DNA from: Acaryochloris sp. CRU_2_0
GTDB taxonomy: Bacteria; Cyanobacteriota; Cyanobacteriia; Thermosynechococcales; Thermosynechococcaceae
NCBI GenBank assembly: GCA_012034865.1
Contig: JAAUOM010000001.1
Location: forward strand, 62,001 to 126,000
DNA: 64,000 bases
Direction: 5' to 3'
Below are positions 56,931-64,000 of the stretch, piece after piece. Under the pieces are notes generated by a model. It made no database searches and was not told the DNA's origin. It saw only the letters and a list, made by a program, of their open reading frames with translations. The first letter of the stretch is position 1. The number at the start of each line of letters is the position of its first letter. The translations under genes and the position numbers were made by a program.

Positions 56931-57561
56931 AGGATGGCAGGTTTAACACCTATTAACAGGGCCGTTTCTAACCATTTCCAATAACAGTCCACATCTGTAA
57001 AGCCAATGTCGCGCAACCATTGCAGTTGAGTTTCCATATCCAAGAGTTGATTGGAAGAATCTTCTTCTTCTAGGGTGTAACCAATGGCCTGCAAAACTGT
57101 TCATGTAGCTTTTCTGTAGGAGAAGCAACATGCTCTAAATTACAGAACATCCCACCAGGTTCGAGTACTTCAAAGATTTCTTGGTACAAAGCTCGCTTAC
57201 GCGAGTCTGCCAGATGATGGATGGCAAAACTGGAAACAATCCCATCAAATTTGCCCATCTGGGGGAGGGGATCATCCAGATTATGCTCCAGGATGGTGAC
57301 CTGCGGATCATCAGCAAATCTCTGCTGCACAGCTTCTAGCATCGTCGGCGAAAAATCTACCGCAACGCTTTCTAAGTCAGGCCGATCAATCTTGAGCAGG
57401 GCAAGTAAGCGACCGTCCCCTGTCCCTAAATCCAGAAGCCGTCGGGTCGATGGAGGAACATGAGCTAACAAAACTCCTTCGCCATCGGTGCGATGGGGAA
57501 TTTGATCAGCTCTAGCTAGATAATCAAGGGCATGGTTGGCCGTAGCCCACTGGTTAGCCAT
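56927..57561 (-). CDS. SAM-dependent methyltransferase, broken by a -1 frameshift
   Basis: The first frame (57561 to 57070) carries a class I methyltransferase fold: RLLDLGTGDGRLLALL (SAM loop), VAVDFSPTMLEAV and FDGIVSSFAIHHL. It then hits a stop after CAGTTTTGCAGG. With one extra T (T4 run, plus-strand A4 at 57093-57096) the reading continues FLQAIGYTLEEEDSSNQLL...WLRDIGFTDVDCYWKWLETALL to a TAA at 56927. That tail is the normal C-terminus of this family. Restored length about 211 residues. It overlaps the permease stop by 4 bp in convergent orientation. The methyl acceptor is unknown. Confidence 0.75.
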
Positions 57562-58399
57562 AGTTCAATGGTTCTCAAATCACTAAAGACAAAAAATCTG
57601 CAACGTATATTCTGGGTAGGAGCAAAGAGGTTATTTTTCTTTTTCTGATCTCCATCCACACCCATCGCTTGTAATTGCGCCATCAGTGCTTGTACCTGAG
57701 CCTCAGCCTGCTCAGCCCGTTGTCGCTCTTGTTCAGCTCGTTGCCGCTCTTGTTCAGCTCGTTGCCGCTCTTCCTCTAACTGGGTCTCTGCATCCTGACG
57801 CGCCTTTGTTTCAACCTGTAGAGCTTCCACGAGTTCATCGGGGGCCAATAATTTTTCGCCTGTCTCTTCTTGGTAAAACCCAATCAGGTTTTCATCAGCT
57901 TGCAATCGCAGCTTCAGGGGAACGCTCCGTCCATCGGTAATAGGTTCGTACTGGTCGCCTCGCAGACGATAGCCGAGCAGTTGTTCGGCTATCCATTCGC
58001 CTTTGGGGTCAAATAACCAGTATTCCTGCACCTCCATCTGTTCATAGAGAATTTTTTATAGCCTTGGTCATGATCCCGCGTCCCCTCAGAGGTGATTTCA
58101 AAAACCACAGATGGAACTGGGCCTTCTTCCCAGGTTTTGTAGTTGTCGCGGGGGCCAGGAAGGACATCCCAGATCACCATAATATCGGGGGCAACCCGCA
58201 GTTTGGGATACCCTTGGGCATAGTAAAGAAATTGATCGGCAAGAACAATCGCTTGTTGTTGGGCAAGATATTGCCTGAGGGCGACAACGGCATGAATGAT
58301 GGCATCGACATGCACTGAGGTTTCGGCCAAGGGTTCTCCATCAGAACTGGGGTAAAAGATCTCGTCTGCAACAGCAGGGGTGGTTTGGGCGATAACCAT
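57516..58399 (-). CDS. Uma2/DUF820 nuclease-like protein, frameshifted
   Basis: Uma2 proteins have a PD-(D/E)XK-like fold and are very abundant in cyanobacteria. The first frame from ATG 58399 shows the family core LRVAPDIMVIWDVLPGPRDNYKTWEEGPVPSVVFEITSEGT. It breaks after DHDQGYKK; adding one A to the A6 run (plus T6 at 58052-58057) gives ILYEQMEVQEYWLFDPKGEW and then the usual continuation. A Glu/Gln/Arg-rich coiled coil follows (ERQRAEQ repeated). The end at 57516 would overlap the methyltransferase; one more lost A near 57637-57641 would instead stop it at 57631, so the C-terminus is doubtful. Confidence 0.7.
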
Positions 58400-58564
58400 A
58401 ATCAATTGCACCACTGGCGATTTAGTTATAGTTTAACGGGTTTAATCTTACAATCTCCCCTATCTTCCTTACCGCCAGCCACAAGTACGGTATTTCCCCC
58501 CATTCTAGGGGCAGAAAATTGCTACAGTGTAACAGTATTGTCCCCTTTAGGTAGTTCTCAGGCA

Positions 58565-59254
58565 ATGGAGTCACGGATTCAAGCAGTTCAAGCCCCCTAT
58601 GGTGGCGGCGATGCCTATTACCGCACCCCCCCACCCGATTTAGAGTCTCTATTGCTCAAGGAGCGCATTGTCTATTTAGGAATGCCGCTGTTTTCCTCGG
58701 ATGAGGTGAAGCGACAGGTGGGCATTGATGTGACGGAGTTGATTATTGCTCAACTCTTGTATCTGCAATTTGATGATCCAGAGAAACCCATTCTCTTTTA
58801 CATTAATTCCACAGGAACCTCTTGGTATGGTGGGGATGCTGTTGGTTTTGAAACCGAAGCTTTTGCTATTTGCGACACCATGTCTTACATTAAGCCTCCT
58901 GTTTATACCATCTGTATTGGCCAAGCAATGGGGACAGCAGCAATGATTTTATCCGCAGGTACTAAAGGCTATCGAGCCAGCCTTGGTCATGCCACCATTG
59001 TCCTTAACCAATCTCGCACTGGTGCCCAAGGGCAAGCGTCAGATATCCAGATTCGAGCTCAGGAAGTTATTGCTAATAAAACAACCATGCTGGATATTTT
59101 GGCCAAGAATACGGGGCAATCCACCGAGAAAATTGCCAAGGATATGGATCGAATGTTCTACCTGACACCCGAAGACGCCAAAGAGTACGGATTGATTGAT
59201 CGGGTTTTGACCAGCCAAAAAGAATTACCTACACCGTTAACCTCTGCAGTTTAA
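58565..59254 (+). CDS. clpR: Inactive Clp protease subunit ClpR
   Basis: About 229 residues from ATG 58565 (MESRIQAVQAPYGGGDAYYRT). The ClpP fold is clear, but the catalytic Ser position reads GQAMGTAAM instead of GxAASMG and the His position reads IVLNQSRTG instead of MIHQP. This is the expected state of ClpR, a structural subunit of the ClpP3/R core in cyanobacteria. It is followed 41 bp later by clpP3, the normal operon. The frame upstream of 58565 is open for 60 codons but lacks family similarity. Confidence 0.9.
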   Translation: MESRIQAVQAPYGGGDAYYRTPPPDLESLLLKERIVYLGMPLFSSDEVKRQVGIDVTELIIAQLLYLQFDDPEKPILFYINSTGTSWYGGDAVGFETEAFAICDTMSYIKPPVYTICIGQAMGTAAMILSAGTKGYRASLGHATIVLNQSRTGAQGQASDIQIRAQEVIANKTTMLDILAKNTGQSTEKIAKDMDRMFYLTPEDAKEYGLIDRVLTSQKELPTPLTSAV

Positions 59255-59295
59255 AGTTTGAGTCCACCTGAGCAACAAAAAGCGAGAAATAGACT

Positions 59296-59891
59296 ATGCC
59301 TATCGGTGTTCCTAGCGTTCCCTATCGTATCCCCGGCAGTCCCTACGAACGCTGGGTCGATATTTATACTCGGTTGAGCCAGGAAAGAATTATTTTTTGG
59401 GGCAAGAAGTGACAGACGGTCTTGCCAACCGGATTGTGGCCTTTCTGCTCTATCTAGATTCTGATGATCCTAGTAAGCCGATCTCTCTCTATATCAACTC
59501 TCCGGGTGGCTCTGTCACGGCTGGATTGGCCATCTATGACACCATGCAGCATATTAAGTCAGAAGTAGTGACTATCTGTGTGGGTTTGGCAGCATCAATG
59601 GGTTCTTTTTTACTGGCTGCCGGTTCGCCAGGGAAGCGCTTGGCTCTCCCTCATTCTCGGATTATGATTCACCAACCCTCTGGTGGTACCCGTGGACAAG
59701 CTTCTGATATTGAAATTGAAGCCAAGGAAATTATTCGAGTGCGTCGGCAGTTAAATGAAATTTATGCGACTCGGACGGGGCAAACCCTAGAAAAAATTGA
59801 ACGAGATATGGATCGGGACTTTTTTATGTCGGCTCAAGAGGCCAAGGAATATGGCCTGATTGATCAAGTCATTGAAGAACGACCCGCCTAA
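59296..59891 (+). CDS. clpP3: ATP-dependent Clp protease proteolytic subunit ClpP3, with a -1 frameshift
   Basis: The ATG at 59296 gives [34 protein letters not shown], the correct ClpP3 N-terminus, then a stop. Adding one T to the T6 run at 59393-59398 restores [25 protein letters not shown] and a full-length subunit of about 198 residues. The catalytic Ser is in [10 protein letters not shown], the His in [10 protein letters not shown], and the Asp is expected further on. With ClpR it forms a mixed heptameric ring that works with a Clp/HSP100 unfoldase. As the gene is likely essential, the lost T is probably a sequencing error. Confidence 0.88.
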
Positions 59892-59902
59892 CCAACTATG
59901 TC

Positions 59903-60880
59903 TTACTGGTTGCGGGGGTTGCCCTTTTTGTCCGTCAAACGCATCTGCTCATTGAGGGTATTTCTTTCCCAAAATACTCCTTGAAAATAGCCTTGAATTG
60001 CAGGCTCAGTCTCGGCCATTTCCAGGCGTTTTTCAGCCAAACAAGCGTACATCTCATCCAGCTCTACGCCAAAATACTGCCTGCCTAATTTCTTGGCAAC
60101 TACCGATGTTGTTCCTGAACCTAGAAAAGGATCAAAAATAACATCCCCAGGATTAGAGCTGGCTAGGATGGCTTTGGCAATCAACTTTTCTGGCTTTTGA
60201 GTGGGATGATCGGTATTTTCTGGCATTGACCAGAAAGGAATGGTTAAATCTGTCCACAAGTTAGAAGGATGAGTCAGACGATAGTTTCCTGCTTCAGTCA
60301 TATTCCAGTCTTTGGGAATCCCGTTCACTGTATAGGGAGCCATAACTTTTCGTTTGAGTTTGACTGCCTCTACATTGAAGGTGTAGGTATCAGAAACGGT
60401 ACAAAACCAAATGTCTTCTGATGAATTTTTCCAGTTTTTATTAGCGCCACGCCCTTTTTCGCGTTCCCAGGTAATTCGGTTGCGCACCTGAAAACGATCT
60501 TTGATAGTCTCAAAAACCGCAGGTGAAGATTGCCAGTCTGAACAGATGTAAATTGAAGCGGTGGGCTTCAAAAGTTCTGAAAGTTTTGCAAGACAAGTAT
60601 CAAGCCAATCTGTATAGGTCTGTAAGTCTCTTTTCTTGAAGCTGCTGGCGTTAAATATTTTGTTGAGATTATAGGGCGGGTCGATAAACAGCAAATCAAC
60701 AGACTGTTTCGGTAGAAAATCAAGAATCTGAAAGAGATCTTGATGAATGGTGCGGTTCATCACTTTTTGTAATTCAATAGGCTGATCGAGTTGCAATAGT
60801 CTTTTTTGATACTTGGCTTGTTCTTCTGCATTCAAGGTAATTGTTCTGTTACGGGGAGCGCGTTCTTTATTTTGCAACAT
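59903..60880 (-). CDS. Site-specific DNA methyltransferase (N6-adenine or N4-cytosine type)
   Basis: About 325 residues from ATG 60880 (MLQNKERAPRNRTITL). Motif IV DPPYN (LFIDPPYNLNK) comes first, and motif I (FDPFLGSGTTSVVAKKLGRQYFGVELD) near the end, so it has the β-group order. HPTQKPEKLIAKAI is the usual flank before motif I. No restriction endonuclease is adjacent, so this is an orphan methylase that may regulate or mark DNA. The target is not readable from the sequence; several cyanobacterial orphan methylases act on palindromes such as those in HIP1. It converges on clpP3 with 11 bp between stops. Confidence 0.85.
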   Translation of the reverse strand: MLQNKERAPRNRTITLNAEEQAKYQKRLLQLDQPIELQKVMNRTIHQDLFQILDFLPKQSVDLLFIDPPYNLNKIFNASSFKKRDLQTYTDWLDTCLAKLSELLKPTASIYICSDWQSSPAVFETIKDRFQVRNRITWEREKGRGANKNWKNSSEDIWFCTVSDTYTFNVEAVKLKRKVMAPYTVNGIPKDWNMTEAGNYRLTHPSNLWTDLTIPFWSMPENTDHPTQKPEKLIAKAILASSNPGDVIFDPFLGSGTTSVVAKKLGRQYFGVELDEMYACLAEKRLEMAETEPAIQGYFQGVFWERNTLNEQMRLTDKKGNPRNQ

Positions 60881-61019
60881 TTCAACTGAATAACCTCCTT
60901 TACAAACTGACAATTTATCTCCATGAATTCTAAAAAGAAGGTGGAGGAGGTGCGATCGCACCTCCCTCCCGGCTGTAGGATGGTTGCCAAAGAATCAACC
61001 CTTAAAATAGCTGAATATT

Positions 61020-62699
61020 ATGGTTAATCCCAACGACCCTACTTCGGGATCCGATGGCACACCTTCCTCAGATTCCACATCAGAACCTAACCGCTCAGAA
61101 TTATCAGAGACGACCAGTTCTAAATCGGAACCCATAGATGAGGCATTATTTGATTCTGTCTGGGAACCCTTAGAAGAATCATCCCCTAGCGATGAGCCTG
61201 CTTCGTTACCCGATTTATGGTGGGATCAACCTGGTGAAGCAGCATCCTTCCCTAAAGAGGTCATGGATGAATCGATTGAAGACCCCACCATGATTCAGGC
61301 TTATCCAGATGAGACGCTCTCACGAGTTGACCCGATGGATGACATAGAAGACCCAACCGTTATTCAAGCTGGGTTTAGTGATCCATCGATGCCTGAACCT
61401 GCTGAGGATCTGCTAAACCTTGAAAATCCCCTTGCCGATCAACCAGAAGATCTATGGGCCGAGCTAACCTCTTCTATCCCCCCTAGCGAAGCAGGAATGG
61501 ATGAGTCAGCCGATGAACTGATTGCTTCCTTAGCAAATGAAGGCTCCTCTGATCCCTCTGCTGGGATCATTCCCCCCTTAGGGATGCAATCAGGAACTGA
61601 TTCTGGTTCTAACGAACCCCTTGATCCTGCTAGTGCTGCTAGCCCAGTAGCCTTAGGAGATGAGTCAGTCGATGCAGATGAAGCAACGCCCCCACTCCCT
61701 ATACTAGATCTAGTACCTATGCCAGATCCAGGGTCTACTGTTGCTGGAGCATCGATTGCCTCTGGTGCTTCTGGGGATTTAGGAGCCTTAAGTGGTAAAT
61801 TACCCCTCAACCGTTACCAATCCGTGGGTCTGTTGATTGCTTTATCCACCATGGGCACGATTACGTATCTGGGCATGACGGGCAATAACGCTGAGCAACC
61901 ATTACCGTTGTCCCAGACAGAGACCCCTTCACCCTCGCTTCCTCCGATAGCCTCTATCCCGACTTCTGGCAACAGCCCAACCGTGGTGCTTTCTCAACCG
62001 AGAACGGGTAATGTTCAATCGCCAGAGCGTCCTGCCTCCAGAGCTTCTGGTGATCTAGAATCCAAAACAGTACTGGAGGGGAGCAACATACCCCCAGCAG
62101 TGCCGTCCCAGTTGGATATCTCCGATGTCCCCACCAGTCATTGGGCTTATCCGTTTATTACTAAGCTTCATGCTCAAGGGATTATCCCCGATTATCCAGA
62201 TGGCAAATTCCAGCCAGACAAGCCTGTAACCCGTGCTGAGTTAGCTGCTCAAATTCAACGCGCTTTCTTGAATGAACCGGGTCAACGAACCTTAACTTTC
62301 TCTGATATCGTCTCTGATTATTGGGTAGCCAAAGCCATTGAAGGTGCCGTCAACAAAAAGTTCATGAGCGGTTACCCAGAAGGCGATTTCCGTCCAGACA
62401 AACTTGTGCCTCGCTATGAAGTGTTAGTGGCTCTTGTCAGCGGTTTAGAACTGGAGGTGCCCAGTTCACCAGCAGCCAGTTTGCAACGCTTCCAGGATCA
62501 AGCCCAACTCCCAACTTGGTCTAAAGGCAAGATTGCGGCATCAACCCAAGGTGGAATGGTCGTTAACCATCCCCAGCCAGAGTTATTAGAACCACAAGCT
62601 AATGCTACCCGTGCTGAAGTAGCTGTGATGATCTATCAAGCCCTAGTGCAAAAGCAGCAGTTGGAACCCATTGCTTCTGAGTTTGTGGTTGTTCCCTAG
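61020..62699 (+). CDS. SLH-domain envelope protein
   Basis: A 559-residue protein. Residues 1-260 are very acidic and low in complexity (Ser/Glu/Asp/Pro-rich), with the repeated motif EDPTMIQAYP / EDPTVIQAGF near 85 and 110. One membrane segment lies at about 268-288 (GLLIALSTMGTITYLGM). After a Pro/Ser linker come SLH repeats from about 363: SHWAYPFITKLHAQGIIPDYPDGKFQPDKPVTRAELAAQIQRAF, then VAKAIEGAVNKKFMSGYPEGDFRPDKLVPRYEVLVAL, and a partial third. SLH domains bind peptidoglycan-linked polymers. Topology: the acidic part in the cytoplasm and SLH outside, which is unusual for a membrane-tethered SLH protein. Confidence 0.82.
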   Translation: MVNPNDPTSGSDGTPSSDSTSEPNRSELSETTSSKSEPIDEALFDSVWEPLEESSPSDEPASLPDLWWDQPGEAASFPKEVMDESIEDPTMIQAYPDETLSRVDPMDDIEDPTVIQAGFSDPSMPEPAEDLLNLENPLADQPEDLWAELTSSIPPSEAGMDESADELIASLANEGSSDPSAGIIPPLGMQSGTDSGSNEPLDPASAASPVALGDESVDADEATPPLPILDLVPMPDPGSTVAGASIASGASGDLGALSGKLPLNRYQSVGLLIALSTMGTITYLGMTGNNAEQPLPLSQTETPSPSLPPIASIPTSGNSPTVVLSQPRTGNVQSPERPASRASGDLESKTVLEGSNIPPAVPSQLDISDVPTSHWAYPFITKLHAQGIIPDYPDGKFQPDKPVTRAELAAQIQRAFLNEPGQRTLTFSDIVSDYWVAKAIEGAVNKKFMSGYPEGDFRPDKLVPRYEVLVALVSGLELEVPSSPAASLQRFQDQAQLPTWSKGKIAASTQGGMVVNHPQPELLEPQANATRAEVAVMIYQALVQKQQLEPIASEFVVVP

Positions 62700-62706
62700 C
62701 CCTGAA

Positions 62707-63798
62707 TCAAGAAACAGGATGAAAATAGAAGGCTAAACCCAACACAGCATAGGTGGCCAGCAGCAATGTCCCTTCTAACCAGTTCGATTGGCCATCTGCA
62801 CTGATGGAGTTGGCAATAAGCACGGCGACGGCAACAGCAACCAATTCAAAAGGGTTAAAATCCAAATCCATCGGTTGGCCGATCACCCAACCTGCCAAGA
62901 CTAAGGCCGGTGCCACAAATAAGGCGATCTGTAAACTGGAGCCTACGGCGACCGATACAGACAAGTCCATTTTGTCTTTCATGGCCACGGTGACAGCAGT
63001 GGCATGTTCGGCGGCATTGCCAATGATAGGCAACAAAATCACCCCTGTGAATAAAGGGGTTAGACCTAATTGCTCCGTGGCGGCTTCTAAACTGCCCACC
63101 AGAAATTCAGACTCTAGGGCAACGGCTAGGGTTGAGGCCAACAAGACCCCCACCCACAGGCGTAAATTCCCATGCTTGTGGTCTACTGTCTCTGTTTCGG
63201 TCTCTAATTCCATTTCAGCAACCCCCACATCAAATAAATAGGTATGGGTTTTCATGGAAAACAATAGGGTTAGACCATAGACAAAGATTAAGATGATAGC
63301 GACAGCGATCGAAAGATTCTGTAAGACCTGTGTGTCTAGATCGTCAGCCGTGAACTGAATGGCGGTGGGTAACAAAATCGCAATCACAGCGAGGTTCATG
63401 GAAGAGGCATTCACGCGAGCGACGATGGGTTGAAAGGTTTGCTCTTTGAATCGCAATCCACCCAGGAGCATCGACAAGCCCATCACTAGAAGCAAATTGC
63501 CAATGATTGAGCCGGTAATACTAGCCTTAACGACATCCACTAAACCTGCTTTTAACGCGATAAAAGCAATGATCAGTTCGGTGGCATTGCCAAAGGTAGC
63601 GTTAAGGAGTCCACCCGCAGAGGGACCAATGACAACCGCAAGCTCTTCTGTGGCGGTTCCCATCCAGGCTGCTAGAGGGACAATCGCGGCGCTAGAAGCA
63701 ATAAACAGAGGAAGGGGTCCCCACTCTAAGAGATCAGCGGCAATGGAGACGGGAATAAACAAAAGTAAGGCGGTAAAAATGCGGTTTTTGAGAGTCAC
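62707..63798 (-). CDS. Calcium/proton exchanger (Cax family)
   Basis: A 363-residue membrane protein with about eleven segments in two inverted halves. The conserved acidic motifs of the CaCA superfamily appear as FGNATELIIAF and IIGNAAEHATAV, and an acidic stretch (ELETETETVDHKH) lies in the central loop. It should export Ca2+ from the cytoplasm in exchange for protons. It converges on the SLH protein gene with 7 bp between stops. The 200 bp upstream to the window end contain an imperfect palindrome around 63883-63904 but no other gene. Confidence 0.9.
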   Translation of the reverse strand: MTLKNRIFTALLLFIPVSIAADLLEWGPLPLFIASSAAIVPLAAWMGTATEELAVVIGPSAGGLLNATFGNATELIIAFIALKAGLVDVVKASITGSIIGNLLLVMGLSMLLGGLRFKEQTFQPIVARVNASSMNLAVIAILLPTAIQFTADDLDTQVLQNLSIAVAIILIFVYGLTLLFSMKTHTYLFDVGVAEMELETETETVDHKHGNLRLWVGVLLASTLAVALESEFLVGSLEAATEQLGLTPLFTGVILLPIIGNAAEHATAVTVAMKDKMDLSVSVAVGSSLQIALFVAPALVLAGWVIGQPMDLDFNPFELVAVAVAVLIANSISADGQSNWLEGTLLLATYAVLGLAFYFHPVS

Positions 63799-64000
63799 AA
63801 TGGCAAATTGGATGTAATTTAAGTTGGCAGTTCAGCCCAAATCAATGGAGGGCAATGAGCATATCTTATGGATGTGTCCATGATTTGAGGATCACGATCC
63901 CTCAATACGGTCGATCCCGTAGAAAAAATAAAGGCTTTACCCATAATGCCCGCAAAAACTCTTAAGATATCTTGCTATTTTCCCTATTTAACAAGGGGAT

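Noticed and set aside
58385-58564. 60-codon N-terminal extension of ClpR
   Set aside because: The upstream frame is open but does not resemble ClpR; the family start MESRIQAVQ fits the ATG at 58565.
23428-59398. Programmed -1 ribosomal frameshifting as a common explanation for all broken genes
   Set aside because: The hisD (CAT ACC C) and methyltransferase (CAG TTT TGC) sites do not allow tRNA re-pairing in -1, and the runs are too short for general transcriptional slippage.

Overview
This is a chromosomal stretch of a cyanobacterium. The evidence is: RNA polymerase β' split into rpoC1 and rpoC2 behind rpoB; a small photosystem II gene (psb34); ycf35; a clpR-clpP3 pair; a SigG-type sigma factor; a Mo-nitrogenase C-terminal domain protein; several small cyanobacteria-specific families (DUF2605, DUF2973, DUF2997); and many copies of the HIP1 octamer GCGATCGC in genes on both strands. 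The protein sequences look to me like Acaryochloris or a close relative, but that is an impression and was not tested. I see no tRNA, rRNA, prophage or CRISPR array.

Layout. 1-1629 is the end of a minus-strand exopolysaccharide cluster (chain-length determinant and a split Alg13/Alg14-type glycosyltransferase). 2139-7687 carries an FHA-penicillin-binding protein, an ABC exporter and the DUF2997-Ycf35-ferredoxin trio. 7796-13892 has folC, an orphan sugar-binding lipoprotein, a DICT-GAF histidine kinase and trpS. 14080-15202 holds a folded RNA resembling a c-di-GMP-I (GEMM) riboswitch, a strong terminator, and a PEP-CTERM protein gene. 15336-24204 has a dipeptidase, a TAXI-type binding protein, a saccharopine-dehydrogenase-like gene behind a duplicated 35-bp leader, an IS605 relic, a CPBP protease and a DUF2605-DUF2973-GTPase group. 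24283-36370 is housekeeping: hisD, rpsT, tatD, rpoB, rpoC1, rpoC2. 36489-46412 has hupE under a cobalamin riboswitch, psb34, thiG, sigG with its probable anti-sigma factor, ubiA, membrane proteins and trpB. 46621-49340 is an AAA ATPase + TPR operon that may be a signalling or defence pair. 49520-54226 has glmU, a decayed tnpB element, and an operon of a methionine-rich secreted protein, a cytochrome b and a Tat-exported molybdoenzyme. 54386-63798 has an ABC transporter, a methyltransferase, a Uma2 protein, clpR-clpP3, an orphan DNA methyltransferase, an SLH-domain protein and a Ca2+/H+ exchanger.

A cross-cutting oddity is that at least seven genes (GTPase, hisD, rpoB, ABC permease, methyltransferase, Uma2, clpP3) are broken by an apparent single-base loss, nearly always in a short homopolymer, and always in the sense that needs a -1 shift to read on. 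Because rpoB and clpP3 should be essential, I read most of these as sequencing or assembly undercalls, and the features give the restored span. The tnpB break is different and looks like real decay.

The two best candidates for little-described biology are the Met-rich protein/cytochrome b/molybdoenzyme operon (52513-54226), which resembles proteobacterial periplasmic methionine-oxidation repair systems but has a different membrane partner, and the riboswitch-like RNA ahead of the PEP-CTERM gene (14087-14280).
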